From: Hyphomicrobium sp.
GTDB lineage: Bacteria > Pseudomonadota > Alphaproteobacteria > Rhizobiales > Hyphomicrobiaceae
Direction of reading: 5' to 3'
DNA length: 64,000 bases
Assembly (NCBI GenBank): GCA_016716675.1
Contig: JADJVG010000004.1
Coordinates: forward strand, 181,127 to 245,126
Of this stretch, positions 52,951 through 61,694 are shown in pieces (position 1 is the stretch's first letter; every line of letters starts with the position of its first letter). The notes beneath the pieces were generated by a model. That model saw only the letters and a program-made list of their open reading frames with translations. It made no database searches and was not told the DNA's origin. The translations under genes were made by a program, and so were the position numbers.

Positions 52951-53727
52951 TCAGCGCCCTATGAAATGAGGCACACGTTTTTCGAGGAAGGCTGTCGTGC
53001 CTTCCTTTTTGTCTTCAGTCGCCGCGCAGAGGCCGAAGTAGGCAGCCTCAAGCAGCAAGCCCTCGCTCTGGCTGGTTTCCATGCCCTTATTGGTGGCTTC
53101 CAGCGCGAGTTTCACAGCGATAGGCGCACTCAAGGCAATCTGCTTCAGGATTTCTTCAGCGCGTGTGATCAACCGGTCTGCGGCAACCACTTCGTTGACG
53201 AGCCCGATGCGATAAGCTTCTGAGGCCGGAATTAGTTCCCCAGAAAGAATTAATTGGAGCGCGCGACCCTTACCAATCAGGCGGGGCATCCGCTGCGTAC
53301 CGCCGCCGCCGGGGATGAGCCCCAGTCTAACTTCGGGCTGGCCGAATGTGGCACTCTCGACCGCGATCCGAATCGTGCAGGCCATTGCTGTCTCGCAACC
53401 ACCGCCGAGCGCGAAGCCGTTGACGGCCGCGACAACCGGCTTGCCGAGGTTTTCGATGAGATCAAGAACGTCCTGGCCAAACCGGCTAGACTGTTCGGCG
53501 TCAAATGATGTGATTTTACGAAGCTCACCAATATCCGCGCCGGCGATGAATGCCTTGTCGCCGGAGCCCGTCAGAATAACGCCGCGCACCGCAGCGTCAT
53601 CGCGTGCATCCTCAAATGCCCACTGCAAGTCCTGCCACGTCGCTGAATTGAGGGCATTGAGAACTTTGGGGCGATTGACAGTAACGTAAGCAATTGCGCC
53701 CTTTTTCTCATATTGGACGTTCGCCAT
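52951..53727 (-). CDS. Enoyl-CoA hydratase (crotonase family)
   Basis: 258 residues from ATG 53727, complete. Oxyanion-forming loops KAFIAGADIGELRKI and VNGFALGGGCETAMACTIRI, and both catalytic glutamates are present: one in GGCETAMAC and one in FGQPEVRLGLIPGGGGTQRM. It hydrates trans-2-enoyl-CoA in beta-oxidation or short-chain acyl-CoA catabolism. It stands next to the damaged CoA genes but is itself intact. Confidence 0.9.
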   Translation of the reverse strand: MANVQYEKKGAIAYVTVNRPKVLNALNSATWQDLQWAFEDARDDAAVRGVILTGSGDKAFIAGADIGELRKITSFDAEQSSRFGQDVLDLIENLGKPVVAAVNGFALGGGCETAMACTIRIAVESATFGQPEVRLGLIPGGGGTQRMPRLIGKGRALQLILSGELIPASEAYRIGLVNEVVAADRLITRAEEILKQIALSAPIAVKLALEATNKGMETSQSEGLLLEAAYFGLCAATEDKKEGTTAFLEKRVPHFIGR

Positions 53728-54376
53728 AAAGAGCATTGTCGAGCTTATAGAAGTCGATGCGGGGAGGACGCTTGTGTGGTCTGAGAACTTCCCATTGGCT
53801 GGCTCCAATTTGGAGGCGCGGTAGCAATGGCAGGTATTCGCAGCATATGTTCAGGCGAAGGTGTCTATTTTTGAAATTGCCTTGCCAACGATCAGACTCT
53901 GCATGTGATACGTGCCATGTGCGACTACATCGCCTCAGCTTGCATTGAAAACGCGCATGGCTGTCGCCGACAACGATGCCATGGCGCCAGTAACGCGCAA
54001 TCCAACGTAAGGTTTCACGCAGTTTGGTCGCGCAGAGCGTTTTTGCATGGGCTGCGCTTTGGTCGCAGCGATTGCCTTCATCGCGCATCCCGGCGACACG
54101 CATTGCCCTAACATCATGCAACGACATGCCGTCACGTCGGGAAACAGAACCGGAACCATTTGCAACGACGCCGACTGCTCGCCAAGCTGTAATCCCAAGT
54201 TTCACGATGGTATCGCGCTCAACCCTTTGTCGTTGCACAAGAATGCTCCGGCCACGTCCGAAGAATGCGACGACCAGCGTTGCCGGCCTACTTTTGCGTA
54301 ATAGGTCTTTTGCGGAGCCAAATAGCGCAACATTGCACATGCATTCAGCACGTCGGCTCGACCGACGAGCCGCTAT
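53728..54376. other. 650-base stretch without a convincing gene
   Basis: Overlapping open frames occur on both strands (longest about 210 codons on the minus strand), but their sequences are Arg/Cys/His-rich with no recognisable fold and no ribosome sites. Given the decayed genes immediately to the left, this may be another dead gene beyond recognition. Confidence 0.4.
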
Positions 54377-55534
54377 TCAATCCGCCAGCGCGCGCCGGTC
54401 GATGTCGGCGACGCGTTTGACGCCGGTCAACGCCATGGTCACGTCGAGTTCCTTGCGGATGATGTCGAGCGCCTTCGTGACGCCTGCTCCACCAGCGGCG
54501 CAGAGGCCGAAGAGCGGGGCGCGGCCAAGCAGACAGCCGTGCGCGCCGAGCGCCAAGGCGCGCATCACGTCCTGGCCGGACCGGATGCCGCTGTCGAACA
54601 GGATCTCGATGTCAGAGCGCACCGCGTCCGCAATGCGTGGTAGCTGCGTAATCGCCCCCGGCGCACCATCGAGCTGGCGGCCACCGTGATTGGAGACGAC
54701 GATCGCCGACGCGCCGCTCTTCGCCGCAATTCTGGCATCCTCGACGTCGGCGATGCCTTTGAGGATCAGCGGGCCTTGCCACTGGCTCTGCACCCACTCG
54801 ACATCCTGCCAGCTGAGCGCCTGATCGAATTGCTCCGCCGTCCACTTCGACAGCGAGACGATACCGTCCGCCCCGGCGATATGACCGGCGAGATTGCCGA
54901 ACGTCTTACGCTTGCCGCCCAGCACGCTCAATGCCCACTCTGGCTTGGTCGCGATCTGCGTGATGGTGCTGAGACGCGCTTCCGGGGGAACTGTCAGACC
55001 ATTCTTGATATCGCGGTGGCGCTGCCCAAGCACTTGCAGATCGACCGTCAACACCAGCGCACTGCACCGCGCAGCTTTGGCGCGCTGGATCAAGGCGCGA
55101 ATGAAGCCCTTGTCTTTCATAATGTAGAGCTGAAACCAGAACGGCTTTGTCACCGCCGCCGCCACGTCTTCGATCGAACAGATCGACATGGTGCTGAGTG
55201 TGAATGGAATGCCGGCCGCATGAGCCGCGCGACAGGCTTCGATTTCGCCATCGCGAAACGCCATGCCCATCATGCCGATCGGTGCCAGCGCAAGCGGCAT
55301 GGCGACCGGCTGACCGAGCAACGTGGTCGTCAGCTCGCGATCGTTAGCGCCCGCCAGAACGCGCTGGCGGAAGTGGATGTCATCAAGGGCCGTGCGGTTC
55401 GCAGCCAGCGTCTGTTCGGCGTAAGACCCAGCCTCGAAATAATCGATGAAGTTGCGCGGCACTTTGCGGCGCGCAAGCGCATGTAGATCCGCAATCGAGG
55501 TGACGTTCTTCAAACAGCGGGAAGACGAAAACAC
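54377..55534 (-). CDS. lldD: FMN-dependent alpha-hydroxy-acid dehydrogenase (LldD-like)
   Basis: 385 residues from a GTG start. FMN alpha-hydroxyacid oxidase/dehydrogenase signature: FIDYFEAGSYAEQTLAANRT, MPLALAPIGMMGMAFRDGE, the catalytic His in IVVSNHGGRQLDGAPGAITQ, and LFDSGIRSGQDVMRALALGA. LldD-type enzymes oxidise L-lactate (or another 2-hydroxy acid) and feed electrons to the quinone pool. The exact substrate is not certain. Confidence 0.85.
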   Translation of the reverse strand: MFSSSRCLKNVTSIADLHALARRKVPRNFIDYFEAGSYAEQTLAANRTALDDIHFRQRVLAGANDRELTTTLLGQPVAMPLALAPIGMMGMAFRDGEIEACRAAHAAGIPFTLSTMSICSIEDVAAAVTKPFWFQLYIMKDKGFIRALIQRAKAARCSALVLTVDLQVLGQRHRDIKNGLTVPPEARLSTITQIATKPEWALSVLGGKRKTFGNLAGHIAGADGIVSLSKWTAEQFDQALSWQDVEWVQSQWQGPLILKGIADVEDARIAAKSGASAIVVSNHGGRQLDGAPGAITQLPRIADAVRSDIEILFDSGIRSGQDVMRALALGAHGCLLGRAPLFGLCAAGGAGVTKALDIIRKELDVTMALTGVKRVADIDRRALAD

Positions 55535-55540
55535 GGTGCG

Positions 55541-55921
55541 CTAGCTCCGCGACTGGCAAATCGAAATCGGCTCACCCGCGTGCACCGCCTTGAACTGGCG
55601 GACATCGTCGATCGCTTCAGCCCATACGTTGCAGAGCCCAGCCAAACGAATTTCAGCCTTTGTGCGCGACAACGGCGTCGGACCGAAACAAATTGCGATC
55701 GCGTCACCCTGCGGCCAGAACACAATCTGTCCGGCCTTGACTGTATCTCGCGCACCCGGCTCCGCGACGGACGTGACCGGCGCATCGAAATAGACTTCGG
55801 CACCCCATGTGCGCGCTGATGCCTTGATCGGCAGCGCCGCCCAGATGGTGTCCGCAGTCGGCGTATCGAGCAGGCGTGCCCTGACGATGACATCACCGGC
55901 TGTAATCACCACCTCGCGCAT
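55541..55921 (-). CDS. DUF3830/cyclophilin-like fold protein
   Basis: 126 residues from ATG 55921 (MREVVITAGDVIVRARLLDT). Cyclophilin-like beta-barrel pattern: TADTIWAALPIKASARTWGA, VYFDAPVTSV, VKAGQIVFWPQGDAIAICFG, PTPLSRTKAEIRLAGLCNVW. DUF3830 proteins are often near amidases or hydroxy-acid genes; function unknown. Six bases separate its stop from the lldD-like start, so the two are probably an operon. Confidence 0.7.
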   Translation of the reverse strand: MREVVITAGDVIVRARLLDTPTADTIWAALPIKASARTWGAEVYFDAPVTSVAEPGARDTVKAGQIVFWPQGDAIAICFGPTPLSRTKAEIRLAGLCNVWAEAIDDVRQFKAVHAGEPISICQSRS

Positions 55922-56112
55922 TTCGACCCCGCAAACGTCCGCCGGCACCCGTTGATGACCGGCGCGCGCACCTTGTCACTTGCCGAAACCTCAAACAAGG
56001 GGGATCGGCGCTTTGCGTCAATGTTGACTAAATCTGCGGAAAGTACTCAGGCGGACCTTTTGGATCCGCCTGACACATCTTTTCCAACGCTGATACCCTG
56101 CAAGCCCGCGCG

Positions 56113-57357
56113 TTACGCTGGTGGAGGGCCGAATACGAGCACGGCATTCAAGCCGCCGAAAGCGAACGAGTTCGACATCGCGTATGTGACTTTCTTCTCG
56201 CGGCCGACGTTCGGAATGTAGTCGAGGTCACAGCCCTCGCCGGCTTCATCCAGCCCGATGGTGGCCGGAACAAAGCCGTCCTGCATGGCCTTGATGCACG
56301 CAACGGCTTCGATGCCGCCACCTGCGCCGAGCGCGTGCCCGGTCATCGACTTCGTGGAGGACACAGCGAGCTTTTCTGCGTGTTGCTTGAACACGTTCCG
56401 GATCGCCTTGGTCTCGTTGATGTCGTTGTCGGTGGTCGCGGTGCCGTGGGCGTTCAGATAATCGATGTCAGCCGCGGTGATGCCTGCATCATCCAGCGCA
56501 TCCTGCATGGCGACGCTCGGACCTTCGACGGTCGGCTTGACCATGTCCTGGCTGTCGGATGCCATGCCGAAGCCCGAGAGCTCGGCAAGGATCGTCGCGC
56601 CGCGCGCCTTGGCGTGCTCATAGCTTTCGAGAACCAGAATGCCGGCGCCTTCCGCCAGAACCGTACCGTTACGCTTTTTCGCGAACGGGAAGCAGCCCTG
56701 CGGCGACAGCACGTGAAGTGCCTGCCACGCTTTCATGGTGCCGTACGTGATGACCGATTCAGATGCACCAGCAATCGCAACATCAACGACGCCGTCGCGA
56801 ATGTAATCGCGCGCCAGGCCGATGGCGTGGGTAGCGGTCGAACACGCCGAGCAGGTTGCAAACGTCGGACCCTTGACGCCGAATTCGATACCGACATGAG
56901 CGGCGGCCGCCGAACCGATGATACGCAGCAGCGTCAGCGGATGGGTGGCGCGCTTGTTATGGATGAAAAGATCGCGATACGCGGTCTCGAAGGTTGTCAA
57001 ACCACCAGCGCCAGAGCCGATGATGCAGGCCGAACGATACGGATCGGTCAGCGGCATTTCGATGCCGGCCATACGCACGGCTTCGTCGGCGGCGGCAGCG
57101 GCGAACCACGAATAGCGGTCGGCCATGGTGATGATGCGGTCGCGCTTGAAATGCTTCAGGCGGGCTTTATGGTCGAAATCCTTGATCTGCGCGGCGATCA
57201 GGATCTTGAGATCCTCAAGCGGAAAACCGCTCAGTTCGCTGACGCCGGACTTTCCGGCGCGGATCGACGACCAGAATTCATCGACGGTCGTGCCGATCGG
57301 GGTCACAACCCCAAGGCCTGTTACGACCACGCGACGACCAGCTTTGGTCTTGCTCAT
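56113..57357 (-). CDS. Beta-ketoacyl-ACP synthase (FabF/NodE-like)
   Basis: 414 residues. The Cys-His-His active site is present: Cys in TFATCSACSTATHAIGLARD, His in IDYLNAHGTATTDNDINETK and His in TKSMTGHALGAGGGIEAVAC. The C-terminal AMSNSFAFGGLNAVLVF is typical of KAS II. It elongates an acyl chain on ACP. It lies 100 bases after the ACP gene on the same strand. This pair, without fabD or fabG, resembles specialised systems (NodE/NodF-like, or lipid A very-long-chain synthesis) rather than core fatty acid synthesis. Confidence 0.87.
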   Translation of the reverse strand: MSKTKAGRRVVVTGLGVVTPIGTTVDEFWSSIRAGKSGVSELSGFPLEDLKILIAAQIKDFDHKARLKHFKRDRIITMADRYSWFAAAAADEAVRMAGIEMPLTDPYRSACIIGSGAGGLTTFETAYRDLFIHNKRATHPLTLLRIIGSAAAAHVGIEFGVKGPTFATCSACSTATHAIGLARDYIRDGVVDVAIAGASESVITYGTMKAWQALHVLSPQGCFPFAKKRNGTVLAEGAGILVLESYEHAKARGATILAELSGFGMASDSQDMVKPTVEGPSVAMQDALDDAGITAADIDYLNAHGTATTDNDINETKAIRNVFKQHAEKLAVSSTKSMTGHALGAGGGIEAVACIKAMQDGFVPATIGLDEAGEGCDLDYIPNVGREKKVTYAMSNSFAFGGLNAVLVFGPPPA

Positions 57358-57459
57358 AGACGCACTACTTTCTCGTATAGGAAAGCGCGCGCCGCGAAAA
57401 CACGCGGCACGGCTCTGCGGATGGAATAAGATGCCCCACTAAACGGGAAGCATTCCGGC

Positions 57460-57732
57460 TCAAGCCTTTGCGGCTGAGCCAGCCTTTGCGGCCATCAACG
57501 ACTTGACGCGTTCCACGACCGAACCAACGGTCTTGAAGTCCTCAACGTCTTCGTTGGCATTGTACGGGATCTCGATACCAAAACCGTCTTCAATATCGAA
57601 AACGATCATCGCGAGGTCGAGTGATTCAATCTTCAGGTCTGTCAGAGCGGTGTCGAGACCGATGTCGTCGCGCTGCTCCTTCATATGCTTTCTGAGGATT
57701 TCGATAATCTTTGTCGCGACTTCGTCCATATG
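57460..57732 (-). CDS. Acyl carrier protein (specialised, NodF/RkpF-like)
   Basis: 90 residues from ATG 57732 (GGTGGGAG ribosome site). Phosphopantetheine Ser in DLKIESLDLAMIVFDIEDGF, and C-terminal helix TVGSVVERVKSLMAAKAGSA. The ESLDLA variant of the usual DSLD motif and the sequence as a whole fit accessory ACPs better than the housekeeping AcpP. Co-transcribed with the ketosynthase downstream. Confidence 0.83.
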   Translation of the reverse strand, partial: HMDEVATKIIEILRKHMKEQRDDIGLDTALTDLKIESLDLAMIVFDIEDGFGIEIPYNANEDVEDFKTVGSVVERVKSLMAAKAGSAAKA

Positions 57733-58124
57733 ACTCTCCCACCTCTGCGATTTCGCAAGAGGCTCGTTTTGCTTGATCTCTTGGTAGAGCGAGACCGGAT
57801 TTCCTGCAAGATTGGCCGTCACATAACCTTAAATGCCAGCCAAGTCCAGTTCCGCCCAGGTCGCAGACGCTTGTGCCGCGCCGCCCCCGGAAGTTGGCAT
57901 AGCAGGGATTGGTAAACAGGCTGCGGCCGGACCAGCGCCGCCCCTCAAAAAAAGTGTTCAACTTGAGGGGTATTTCGAGCACATTACGCCGCACAGGCAA
58001 AGCATACTCCGCCGAGCGCGGTACGTAACCCCTGTTCAGGGAGGAGGTATGCGACAGCAGTGCCCCGATGAACGAGCGACATGCGTGCGCGTCAGGCCGA
58101 TGAACGGCAATTTGGGTGAGAAAA
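57733..58124. other. Divergent promoter region between the ACP and acyl-CoA synthetase genes
   Basis: About 390 bases. One minus-strand frame is protein-like only because it continues the ACP frame upstream; no second gene is supported. An AGGGAGGAGG run at 58038-58047 looks like a ribosome site but leads only to a short frame. The region should hold both promoters and possible MerR-type operators. Confidence 0.4.
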
Positions 58125-59864
58125 ATGAGCAACGGACTGTCCGCAGGGGCCGGGCCCTCAACACAAAGCCCGCAAACGCCGTCTTATCCCTGGATTGACC
58201 ACTACCCCGAGGGCGTGGCCTGGGACATGCCGATCAACCCACAGCCCCTGCCCACTGTCCTGCAAGAGGCGGCGCGCACCTTTGCCAATCATTCAGCCAT
58301 AAGTTTTATGGGCAAGGTAACAACCTACACCCAGCTCGACAGCTTGGTGAACCGGGTGGCGGCCGGTCTGCAGCAAATCGGCGTCACAAAAGGCACCAAA
58401 GTCGGCCTGTTCCTGCCCAACACCCCGACATTCATCGTCTATTACTATGCCATTCTGCGGGCTGGCGGCACGGTCGTAAACTTCAACCCACTCTATACTC
58501 TTGAAGAACTGAGCTTTCAGGTCCGCGACAGCCAGACCGAGATCATGGTCACGCATGACCTGGCCGCACTGTTCCCGAAGCTCGAGGCGCTCGTGCAGCG
58601 GGGCGTTCTTGCGCGTATCCTCGTCGTGCCCTTCGCCCCCGAACTGCCCTCCCCGACGCGCCAGCTCTTTCTTTTGTTCAAGAAGAAAGACCGGGCCAAC
58701 ATTGCAAGCTCCCCGGTCCGGGATAAGGTGATCGACGGCGCCGCGCTGGCCAAGACCACAACCCCGCTTAAGCCAGTTGCTATCGACCCGCTGGAAGACG
58801 TGGCCGTGCTTCAATACACCGGCGGCACCACCGGCACGCCCAAAGGCGCCATGCTGACGCACGCCAACCTCTACGCCAACACCGTACAGATCGTGACTTG
58901 GGCCTCCGACCTCGTGTCCGGCAAAGAGCGCGTGCTGGGGGCGCTGCCGCTGTTCCACGTCTTCGCGATGACCGGCGTAATGAACCTCGGCATCGCCAAA
59001 GGCGCGACGATCATCCTGATGGCCCGCTTCCAGCTCCAGGACGCCCTCAAACTGATCGACAAGGAAAAGCCGACGATGATGCCGGCGGTGCCGACGATCT
59101 TCACGGCGATGCTGAATGCGCCGAACATTAAAACCTTCAATCTGTCGTCACTGCGTTTTTGCATTTCCGGCGGCGCGCCCCTGCCGCTCGAAGTGAAGCT
59201 GAAATTCGAGAAGCTTGCCGGCTGCAAGGTCGTCGAGGGCTACGGGCTGTCGGAAGCCTCGCCCGTCGTTACATGTAACCCGATCGAAGGCCGCGTCATT
59301 GCTGGCTCGATCGGACCGCCAATTCCGCAGACGGTCGTCTCGCTGCGCGACCTGCAAGACCCGACCATCGAAGTGGCCCCCGGCGAGCGCGGAGAGCTGT
59401 GCGCCAAGGGCCCCCAGATCATGAAGGGCTACTGGAACCGACCCGAAGATACCGCCAATCAGTTCGTCGGCGATTTCCTGCGCACAGGCGACGTCGCCGT
59501 CATGGACGAGTTCGGCTTTTTCCAGATCGTCGATCGCATCAAGGACCTGATCATCTGCTCGGGCTATAATGTCTATCCGCGCCGCATCGAGGAGGCGATC
59601 TACGAACATGAGGCCGTCGAGGAAGTCACCGTCATCGGCATCAAGGACGATTATCGCGGGGAAGCGCCGAAGGCCTTCATCAAGCTGAAAGCGGGTGCGA
59701 CCGCAACGAAAGCCGAAATCTTGCGCCACCTCGAAACCAAGATCTCCAAGATCGAACTCCCCGCCGAGATCGATTTCCGCGACAGTCTACCGAAGACCAT
59801 GATAGGAAAACTCTCAAAGAAGGAGCTGGCGGCGGAGGAAGTTAAGCGTCGCGCATCCACATGA
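58125..59864 (+). CDS. fadD: Long-chain fatty acid-CoA ligase
   Basis: 579 residues from ATG 58125. AMP-binding P-loop AVLQYTGGTTGTPKGAML, A5-like VEGYGLSEASPVVTCNPIEG, A7-A8 DFLRTGDVAVMDEFGFFQIV then DRIKDLIICSGYNVYPRRIE, and catalytic Lys near KTMIGKLSKKEL. It activates fatty acids as acyl-CoA for beta-oxidation. The next gene, a MerR regulator, overlaps its stop by 4 bases, so it likely controls this operon. Confidence 0.9.
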   Translation: MSNGLSAGAGPSTQSPQTPSYPWIDHYPEGVAWDMPINPQPLPTVLQEAARTFANHSAISFMGKVTTYTQLDSLVNRVAAGLQQIGVTKGTKVGLFLPNTPTFIVYYYAILRAGGTVVNFNPLYTLEELSFQVRDSQTEIMVTHDLAALFPKLEALVQRGVLARILVVPFAPELPSPTRQLFLLFKKKDRANIASSPVRDKVIDGAALAKTTTPLKPVAIDPLEDVAVLQYTGGTTGTPKGAMLTHANLYANTVQIVTWASDLVSGKERVLGALPLFHVFAMTGVMNLGIAKGATIILMARFQLQDALKLIDKEKPTMMPAVPTIFTAMLNAPNIKTFNLSSLRFCISGGAPLPLEVKLKFEKLAGCKVVEGYGLSEASPVVTCNPIEGRVIAGSIGPPIPQTVVSLRDLQDPTIEVAPGERGELCAKGPQIMKGYWNRPEDTANQFVGDFLRTGDVAVMDEFGFFQIVDRIKDLIICSGYNVYPRRIEEAIYEHEAVEEVTVIGIKDDYRGEAPKAFIKLKAGATATKAEILRHLETKISKIELPAEIDFRDSLPKTMIGKLSKKELAAEEVKRRAST

Positions 59865-60319
59865 CACAGGGCTCAGCCGAAAAACCGCCGCGCGCCAAAG
59901 GCGCCGGCGCCCGCCAGAGCAGCGAGCTCACCTTTACGATTTCCGATCTCTCCAAGGAGTTCGGCATCACCACGCGCACAATCCGCTTCTACGAAAGCCG
60001 GGGCCTCATTCAACCCGAGCGTATCGGCACGTCGCGGCACTATTCGAAACGCGATCGCGCCCGGTTGATCCTAATTCTGCGAGGCCGCAACCTCGGCTTC
60101 ACTGTCGAAGACGTTGGCCAGTATCTGGCGCTCTACGATGCCGACCCCGGCCAGCAGGCGCAAACCCGGCTGCTTCTCGAAAAGATCACCGCGGCTATCG
60201 ATAACCTCGAAATCAAACGGCGCGACATAGAACGCGCCCTGCAAGAACTCGGCGAAATCCGCGAGCGCTGCGACGCGCATCTCGGCCAGATCAAGGACGG
60301 CAACAAGCCTCAGCGGTAA
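59861..60319 (+). CDS. MerR-family regulator of acyl-CoA metabolism (LiuR-like)
   Basis: 152 residues. MerR winged-helix HTH: TFTISDLSKEFGITTRTIRF, YESRGLIQPERIGTSRHYSK. Coiled dimerisation helix about 100-140. It lacks the Cys ligands of metal sensors, as in LiuR-type regulators of branched-chain and fatty acid oxidation. ATGA overlap with fadD suggests autoregulation of the operon. Confidence 0.85.
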   Translation: MTQGSAEKPPRAKGAGARQSSELTFTISDLSKEFGITTRTIRFYESRGLIQPERIGTSRHYSKRDRARLILILRGRNLGFTVEDVGQYLALYDADPGQQAQTRLLLEKITAAIDNLEIKRRDIERALQELGEIRERCDAHLGQIKDGNKPQR

Positions 60320-61617
60320 AGATCGGCGCGGGTCGGCGGCAACGCCGGCGGACGCTTAGCGGTTTTCGAGGCAAGCGTCTGGAAAAGCCGGGCCGTGCCG
60401 CGCTCGAAGGCAATAGCGCAGCCCGACAGATAGGCGATGAAGATGCGGTATTTTTCTTCGCCGACCAAGGCAATGGCTTCCGCTTCACGCGCGGTCAATC
60501 GCTCTGACCACAAGCGGCACGTGCGGGCGTAGTGCATGCGCCAACCTTCAACATCGTGAACCTCGAAGCCGGCGCGTTCCATCTCGCCGACGGTGTGGCC
60601 GATGTCGTCCAGCGCGCCGCCGGGAAAGATGTATTTCGCCAGTGCCCGCTGCTCCTGGCGCACGCGCTCCTTGAAGAACTTTTGCTTCTTGGCCTTGCGC
60701 GAGATGGCGTGATTGAGAAACAGCCCGTCGTCAGTCAACAGCGAACGCACCTTGCGCATATAGGGTTCGATGTTTTCCAACCCGATCGCTTCATACATAC
60801 CGATCGACGCAATCTTATCGAACTGGCCTTCGAGGTTGATGTAATCGATGAATTGGAATGTCACCTGATCCTGAAGACCAAGCCGCTTCACCTTCGCCTC
60901 AGCGAACGCAAGCTGCTCTTTCGATAAGGTCACACCATGTGCCTTAACGCCGTGATAGCGCGCCGCATGGCACAGCAGCGCGCCCCACCCGCAGCCGATA
61001 TCAAGAAACCGCTCGCCGGGCTTCAAGCGCAGCTTCCGGCAAATCATCTCAAGTTTATCGTGCTGGGCCTGCTCAATGCCGTTCGACCAGTCGGTGTAAT
61101 AGGCGCAGGTGTAAACCATGTCTGGATCGAGAAAGAGCGCATAGAACTCGTTCGACAAGTCGTAGTGGAACGAAATGTAGCCCGTATTGTCGCGCTTCGA
61201 TTGCTTGCGCCCAATGATGTCGCCGTCATAGCCGTGCGCATCTTTCGCGTCTTCCGGCTTGGCAAACAGGAATGGCGTCAACTTTGCCGCCGCCTTGAGC
61301 GCATCGAGTGGCTTGATCTTGGCGTTGCGGTCACGCGCGTTGATCTCGCGACCCAGATCGATCAGCGTCCCGCCCGAGTAGTCGATGCCTTTTTCGACAT
61401 ACTGGCGGATGATTGTATCGAGCGTCGGCTTGCGCAGGATGGCGCCGATCACGCCGGGCGAGGCGATTTTGATTTCGAGCGTCCCGGTCGGCGCCGAGCC
61501 GAGCGGCAGCCGTGTTCCATCCCACAACCGCACCCAGGCGTTGAGATCAAGTTTGGCCGCGATATCGCGCACCAACGCGCGCGCTGCCTCAACCTGTTTC
61601 ACATCGTGTGCCGCCAT
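60310..61617 (-). CDS. cfa: Cyclopropane-fatty-acyl-phospholipid synthase
   Basis: 435 residues: N-terminal lipid-binding domain (WVRLWDGTRLPLGSAPTGTL, IKIASPGVIGAILRKPTLDT), then a SAM methyltransferase domain with ERFLDIGCGWGALLCHAARY, HGVTLSKEQLAFAEAKVKRL, a bicarbonate-site region DKIASIGMYEAIGLENIEPY and CRLWSERLTAREAEAIALVG. Adds a methylene to unsaturated phospholipid chains, hardening the membrane in stationary phase. Converges with the MerR gene (10-base overlap of the stops). Confidence 0.93.
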   Translation of the reverse strand: MAAHDVKQVEAARALVRDIAAKLDLNAWVRLWDGTRLPLGSAPTGTLEIKIASPGVIGAILRKPTLDTIIRQYVEKGIDYSGGTLIDLGREINARDRNAKIKPLDALKAAAKLTPFLFAKPEDAKDAHGYDGDIIGRKQSKRDNTGYISFHYDLSNEFYALFLDPDMVYTCAYYTDWSNGIEQAQHDKLEMICRKLRLKPGERFLDIGCGWGALLCHAARYHGVKAHGVTLSKEQLAFAEAKVKRLGLQDQVTFQFIDYINLEGQFDKIASIGMYEAIGLENIEPYMRKVRSLLTDDGLFLNHAISRKAKKQKFFKERVRQEQRALAKYIFPGGALDDIGHTVGEMERAGFEVHDVEGWRMHYARTCRLWSERLTAREAEAIALVGEEKYRIFIAYLSGCAIAFERGTARLFQTLASKTAKRPPALPPTRADLYR

Positions 61618-61694
61618 CGTGCCTCACCCTCCATCGTCCGACGCGAGGGTGTAGCCGATTTTCCAGCGTTCGTCTTCCCAGGCGGTACGCGGTT

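Noticed and set aside
53708..54340. 210-codon open frame on the minus strand
   Set aside because: Overlaps the real start of the enoyl-CoA hydratase, with basic random-like sequence and no family signal.
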